Shown: positions 60,130 through 64,000 of the stretch, one piece after another
Layout of the letters: each line of letters starts with the position of its first letter
Numbering within the stretch: the first letter of the stretch is position 1
Source of the DNA: Bryum argenteum
Taxonomy: Eukaryota > Streptophyta > Bryopsida > Bryales > Bryaceae
Assembly (NCBI GenBank): GCA_037043015.1
Contig: CM073327.1
Location: 625,009 to 689,008, forward strand
DNA: 64,000 nucleotides
Direction: 5' to 3'
Position numbers and translations under genes: made by a program
Notes under the pieces: generated by a model
Seen by the model: the letters and a program-made list of their open reading frames with translations, nothing else
Told to the model about the DNA's origin: nothing
The model's database searches: none

Positions 60130-61224
60130 TTTAGGTGGGTCCTTAGAAGAATTCTTATTTGTGTGGTAAATATTGCAATCTTATACAATGAAATATGAAT
60201 TGATGGCATGCATTTTAGTAAGGCAACTTTGTTTTGGTTTTCAAAAATAGGGCAATTATGTGAATTCAATAATACTTTTACATTATTATTTTTTTTTTTT
60301 TTTTGCATTACCATCATCTCAATGGAAATCCTTTAAAATTTCTAGTTGGAAGATTTTTGATCTAAATGATTCTAGTATTGGATTTGCTGCTATGTTTCTA
60401 TAATGAAAATAGCAATGAATATATTAGGGATGAATAGCGATGATATCCATTGTTGAATTTTAACTTTGTTTGATGTGTTGGATTTTGATTTGAATCTTGT
60501 TTCTTTGGTTAAAACCTTCAATCCATCCACCGCATGCATTTTTGTACGAGGAGTCTAGTTTTGGATTTTTTTTTTTCTTTGTAAAATTTGGGGCATTCTT
60601 TATCATTGCAAGTCCATTATTTGCGCAAAGGATTATTCTTCATTGAATTATTTGGTTAAATGAGTATAGTAACCCCTAACTCTTCTTGTTGCAAAACGGT
60701 CTAAGTCACAAATTTTGACCTTCCTTACGATTAAGCCCAAAAAATCATAATCCAACCATTATTTTAATAGATTCAACCGTAAGATCTCAAAGTTCACTTG
60801 ACATTCTTCTCACATACCAAATTTGAACAATTCATTCTTCCTCATTTGTGAGATTATAATAGTCAAAGTTGGCTGAGTTTTTATCTTGCGGAACTTCCAA
60901 ACCCCATTTCCGGTTTTAAGGAGAGTTAGGGGTTAAGATGAAGTTGAAAAACTTTCTAGTTGGTGACTTTTTCATTGCCATATGTCTGTTTGTAGCATTT
61001 TCACTTTAAAGTGGAAATGATGAAATTTTGTGATCTTTTTTTTGTAGCAATATGTAATATCTTACAATCTATGAGGCCTCATGACTCGAAATTTTCACCC
61101 ACGTGATCTACAATATGTCTACTACAAGATTGTACGGTTGAGATGTAAATAACTTGCCTTTGCTTTTATTTATGATAGTCCTTTTGTGTTATTATTGCTA
61201 AAAATGAGTCAAACCATTTAGTGG
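60130..61224. mobile_element. TTAA element, family A, inverted, with a nested short element
   Basis: The reverse complement aligns with 56,849-57,680. The end at 61,219-61,224 reads TAGTGG then TTAA (61,225-61,228), one base off the family TAGGGG. The other end fades near 60,130. Shared features include the paired phrases ACTCGAAATTTTCACCCACGT (complementary to the family A CATGTGG...GAGTCATG region) and the ACGGTTGAG box at 61,134. Confidence 0.7.
60673..60932. mobile_element. TTAA element, short type, 260 bp, inserted in family A
   Basis: The ends are CCCCTAACTC and its complement. TTAA follows at 60,933-60,936 and GTAA precedes (60,669-60,672, presumably a mutated TTAA). The flanks join in the uninterrupted copy: TTAAGATGAAG on the right corresponds to CTTCATCTTAA at 57,140-57,150. 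The interior resembles the middle of family B (CAACCGTAAGATCT, GTGAGATTATAA). Confidence 0.75.
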
Positions 61225-61563
61225 TTAAGAACCAATATTAAAGTTAAAGCAACCCTACTTTTGACCAAAATTCTATTATTGAGTGAATTTGGTGTTCGCA
61301 AATTGTATTGTACTTGAATACAAGGCTATTATATAGAACATTAAAAGGTGAACACCCTTCAAGCACTTCAATAACCCTATTAGAGCATGAAACTGATATT
61401 TAACTAATTATGGAAAAATTCCGAACTTATGGATATTTTCACTAAAAACATAAGTATCAAAATGTATGGCAGATTAATAAATAATAGAAAACCAAGCAAG
61501 ATATATTGAAAATCAAGCATTATATATTGAAAAGTGCATGTAAAACAAAAAACTATCTAAAGT

Positions 61564-62455
61564 ATATCGGCCGAAGGCCAATACAACTAAAACCGCTAAA
61601 CCCTGAACCCTAAACCCCAAACCCTAAACCCTAAACCCTAAACCCTAAAGACCCTGAACCCTAGACCCTAAACCCCGAACCTTAGACCGTAGACTATAGT
61701 TCCCGTCCCCAACCCACATTAGCTGAAATTCTGTATCGGACGGCCGCCGATAGAAGCCCGAGGAATATGACGAAGTAGTAGTAACAATATCAGAACTCAG
61801 CTTAGAAAAGGAATCCAAAAGGTTGCACACTCATTCATACACAGATCAATTCAATATGATTCAGAGGGATACATGGATACAATGCCATGAAACGAGAAAA
61901 GTCAATATCGGCGCCCGGTAGAGAAAAGCGGAGTACATTAAAAGTGTACGATACAATGATCGCCACATTAAAGAGAAAGTAGGATATAGTGTATCGGAAA
62001 GCCATAGGTAGCTAAGTCACATATCGGCCGCCGGTAGAAAGCGAAAAAATATAGAGAAGGAGAAAGTACAACAAAGCAACCAATAAACGCTACAATCGTG
62101 AAACGATGAATATACTCCAATCAACGTATGTCATGGATAGGGAAGACCGAAAACAAGAGTAAAGGAATGAGTCTGTAGCATATTGATAATGATGAGTATG
62201 GCGGCGGCGTAAAACACAACGGGTATGCACGGATTATAGACACTAATCGCAGAGTGAGGTGAGTCGGATAAGAACCAGCGGGTAGAGCATGGTGTCGGCC
62301 GGCGGCCGATAGGAGGTCGAGTTCTTTGGTGGGAAAGCATATGAGATCGATGATCGGCCGGCGGCCCGACAAGTGCAGAGAGCAGTCCGTCATAGAGTGG
62401 GAGGATGCGAGGGAGGGTCACATGAAGCGTGTCGGCCGGAAGCCGATACAAATGT
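61564..62455. repeat. Cluster of short GC-rich palindromes (TATCGGCCG...CGGCCGATA)
   Basis: Variants of a roughly 20-bp palindrome occur at about 61,564, 61,734, 61,905, 61,991, 62,021, 62,293, 62,352 and 62,432 in otherwise AT-rich or mixed sequence; the best copy reads GTCGGCCGGCGGCCGATAG (62,294-62,312). Sequences between copies do not repeat, so this is not a tandem array. Confidence 0.7.
61595..61683. repeat. Interstitial telomere-type repeats (CCCTAAA)
   Basis: About twelve units, several perfect CCCTAAA in the middle (61,619-61,650) and variants such as CCCTGAA and CCCTAGA at the sides. This is the plant telomere sequence inside the window, flanked by single-copy-like DNA on both sides, so it is not a chromosome end here. 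Confidence 0.9.
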
Positions 62456-62479
62456 TTGATGAATGCTTTAGAGAACAGC

Positions 62480-64000
62480 TCCAGTGCCTCAAGGTTAGAC
62501 ATTGCACTGCAAGAAGCCCTGCTTTCGGGAATGATATGTGTAGCTGGTGGACCTTTCTTTGCATGTGACGGCATCCTATGAGAGAACAGAACAATGTTGA
62601 CATTCACAATCTGAGGAAGACAAGGCTCCTTATGCCAGCGGCGAGTCCAGCACTCCCTAGCGATGATCGATTTTCCTTCCTTCTTAGCTCGCATAGGGGT
62701 CCACCATTCGATCTTGAAATTGCCATAGGTAGGACCAGGCGTTAGATCAACACACTCAAGGACACGCCCCAGCCAGACAGGAAGGAAATGGTCGTCATTT
62801 GGGGCGGCATAAGACGAAGTCGCCAAGAAGAACATCACGGAATGGATTAAAGTTGAGCCTCGGTCGGTCTTTAGCGGGACGCGTAAGGATAAGCATCGCA
62901 TCATCCTCGGGCGTAATGTCTGTGAGAAAGAGGAGCTAGATCCAGAATCTTGGGAGGCACGAGAATGATCACGAGTCCAGTCTGAAATAGGCCAAAATCC
63001 TTCTACAAGAACGTCAGGGGTAGACGGTAATGGTGAATTGATCTCTCGGTTGATTCGCTCCCAGTAACCAACAGGTCCAGCCATCTCCTCGCAGTAACGT
63101 CTGTTACGCGCCATACCGGACTTCCAGAACTCAATGAACTTAGATATACCGTGCTTGATGAAACCCTGTTTGTCATTGCACTCGAGGCACGAGCTTGCTC
63201 CTTCACGAGTTCAACTTGTTGGGGTTCACCTCCGTGACGCCCCATAACGGCTTAAATGGAACGGGACGTGGGTCGCGGATGGAATTCTAGGTCTTCCTTG
63301 CTCGTCGAAGTCCACATCTTGACGGGGGGACCGGGTGGGAGCCATGAAGAATCGGTGGATTTCCGCTTATACCTCATGACAGCCGCCCGCGATCGTCACC
63401 GTCCTCTTCGACCCGAACTTGAAAAGATGCATATCACCAAGTCCAACAATTTTTTTGACACCGTCGTGATGAAAGTCCTTGACGTAGGATTTGAAATCCG
63501 CAACCTCTTGAACAATTCGGGAATAAAGGCGATCTGTCTTCTCGCGAGTCCATAAAGGCCTTCATGAGATCGCCTAGAACGTACGTGTTCTTCCGCTTGA
63601 TGAGCTTGGAAAGGTAATCGAAATGGGCATCAATATCCTCGTGAGCGTGGCCAACAATGAGGAACCGCGGTGACCTCCTTAAAAATGCGCCGAGAAGCGG
63701 TCAAAGAAAGAGAGAAGGCCATCACAAATCTATTCTTATTGTCCTTCGCGGAATTATCAAGTTGCAGGAATAGCTTACGCGGAAGCGGAACGAGCGGACG
63801 TCCAGGTTGTAAAGGACCGAATTGAGTCCCGGTGGCGGGTGGGATCAATGCGAAACACCTAGACTTTCCATGTAGCAAAGCTTGGAAGAAGCTGTTCTGT
63901 GGAGGTGTGGGAAAGAGCTCCCGGGATTCACGTACCGGTGGCTTCTCAAGCGCTCGCAGTACACGACACAAAGAAGAGATGGTGAAGTTGGAATCCCCCG
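62480..64000 (-). pseudogene. DUF7869-like gene (transposase-like), broken and cut by the window edge
   Basis: The minus strand reads KLFLQLDNSAKDNKNRFVMAF (about 63,705-63,765), IFKEV, then, after a one-base frameshift near 63,660, VGHAHEDIDAHFDYLSKL (about 63,590-63,640). The pair D-N-x-x-K-N and V-G-H-x-H-E-D-I-D is the signature of proteins annotated DUF7869, found in many copies in plants and animals and suspected to derive from transposons. Further downstream pieces (GFIKHGISKFIEFWKS near 63,150; EWWTPMRAKKEGKSI and CWTRRW near 62,650-62,710) fit a C-terminal region. The N-terminal part lies beyond position 64,000. Confidence 0.6.

Overview
The window looks like nuclear DNA of a land plant. 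It holds five intact-looking plant genes with spliceosomal GT-AG introns (one has no intron), plant-type Ty3/gypsy and Ty1/copia retroelements, and a short interstitial array of the plant telomere repeat CCCTAAA near 61.6 kb. AT-rich repeat blocks alternate with more GC-rich gene islands. A bryophyte or other early-diverging land plant is my best guess, but the sequence alone does not settle the species.

Layout. 1-16.4 kb is repeat territory: an old decayed reading frame (minus strand, 3.4-4.6 and 13.6-14.4 kb) split by a roughly 9 kb Ty3/gypsy element (4599-13625, minus strand), then pieces of two families of non-coding elements. 16.4-20 kb carries nicotianamine synthase (metal chelation and transport). 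20-22.3 kb has tandem duplications, a Tc1-type transposase relic and a Tourist-like MITE. 23.0-28.7 kb (minus) is a ten-exon SNM1-like beta-CASP nuclease gene with UBZ4 fingers and a SAM domain (DNA crosslink repair). 29-32 kb is repeats. 32.5-36.2 kb is the MUTY adenine-DNA glycosylase gene (oxidative damage repair). 36.2-41.6 kb is repeats. 41.6-43.2 kb is an RluA-type RNA pseudouridine synthase. 45.2-50.7 kb is the nucleoporin NUP133. From 51 kb to the end everything is repeat-derived: MITEs, a rotted Ty1/copia element (54.1-59.4 kb), a telomere-like array, a cluster of short GC-rich palindromes and a broken DUF7869-like gene at the window edge. The five genes are housekeeping genes on both strands with no sign of operon-like coupling; two of them (SNM1-like and MUTY) are DNA repair genes about 4 kb apart.

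The most unusual system is a set of at least six non-coding elements (260 to about 1,100 bp) whose ends read CCCCTAAA... and which sit between TTAA target duplications. Three insertions can be tied to an uninterrupted counterpart: one inside a copia reverse transcriptase reading frame, and two inside other members of the same family. TTAA duplication with 5'-CCC ends is the hallmark of the piggyBac superfamily, which is little known in plants. No transposase for them is in the window.

Exon borders were placed by hand from splice motifs, conserved protein motifs and phase; total coding lengths are multiples of three for all four spliced genes.
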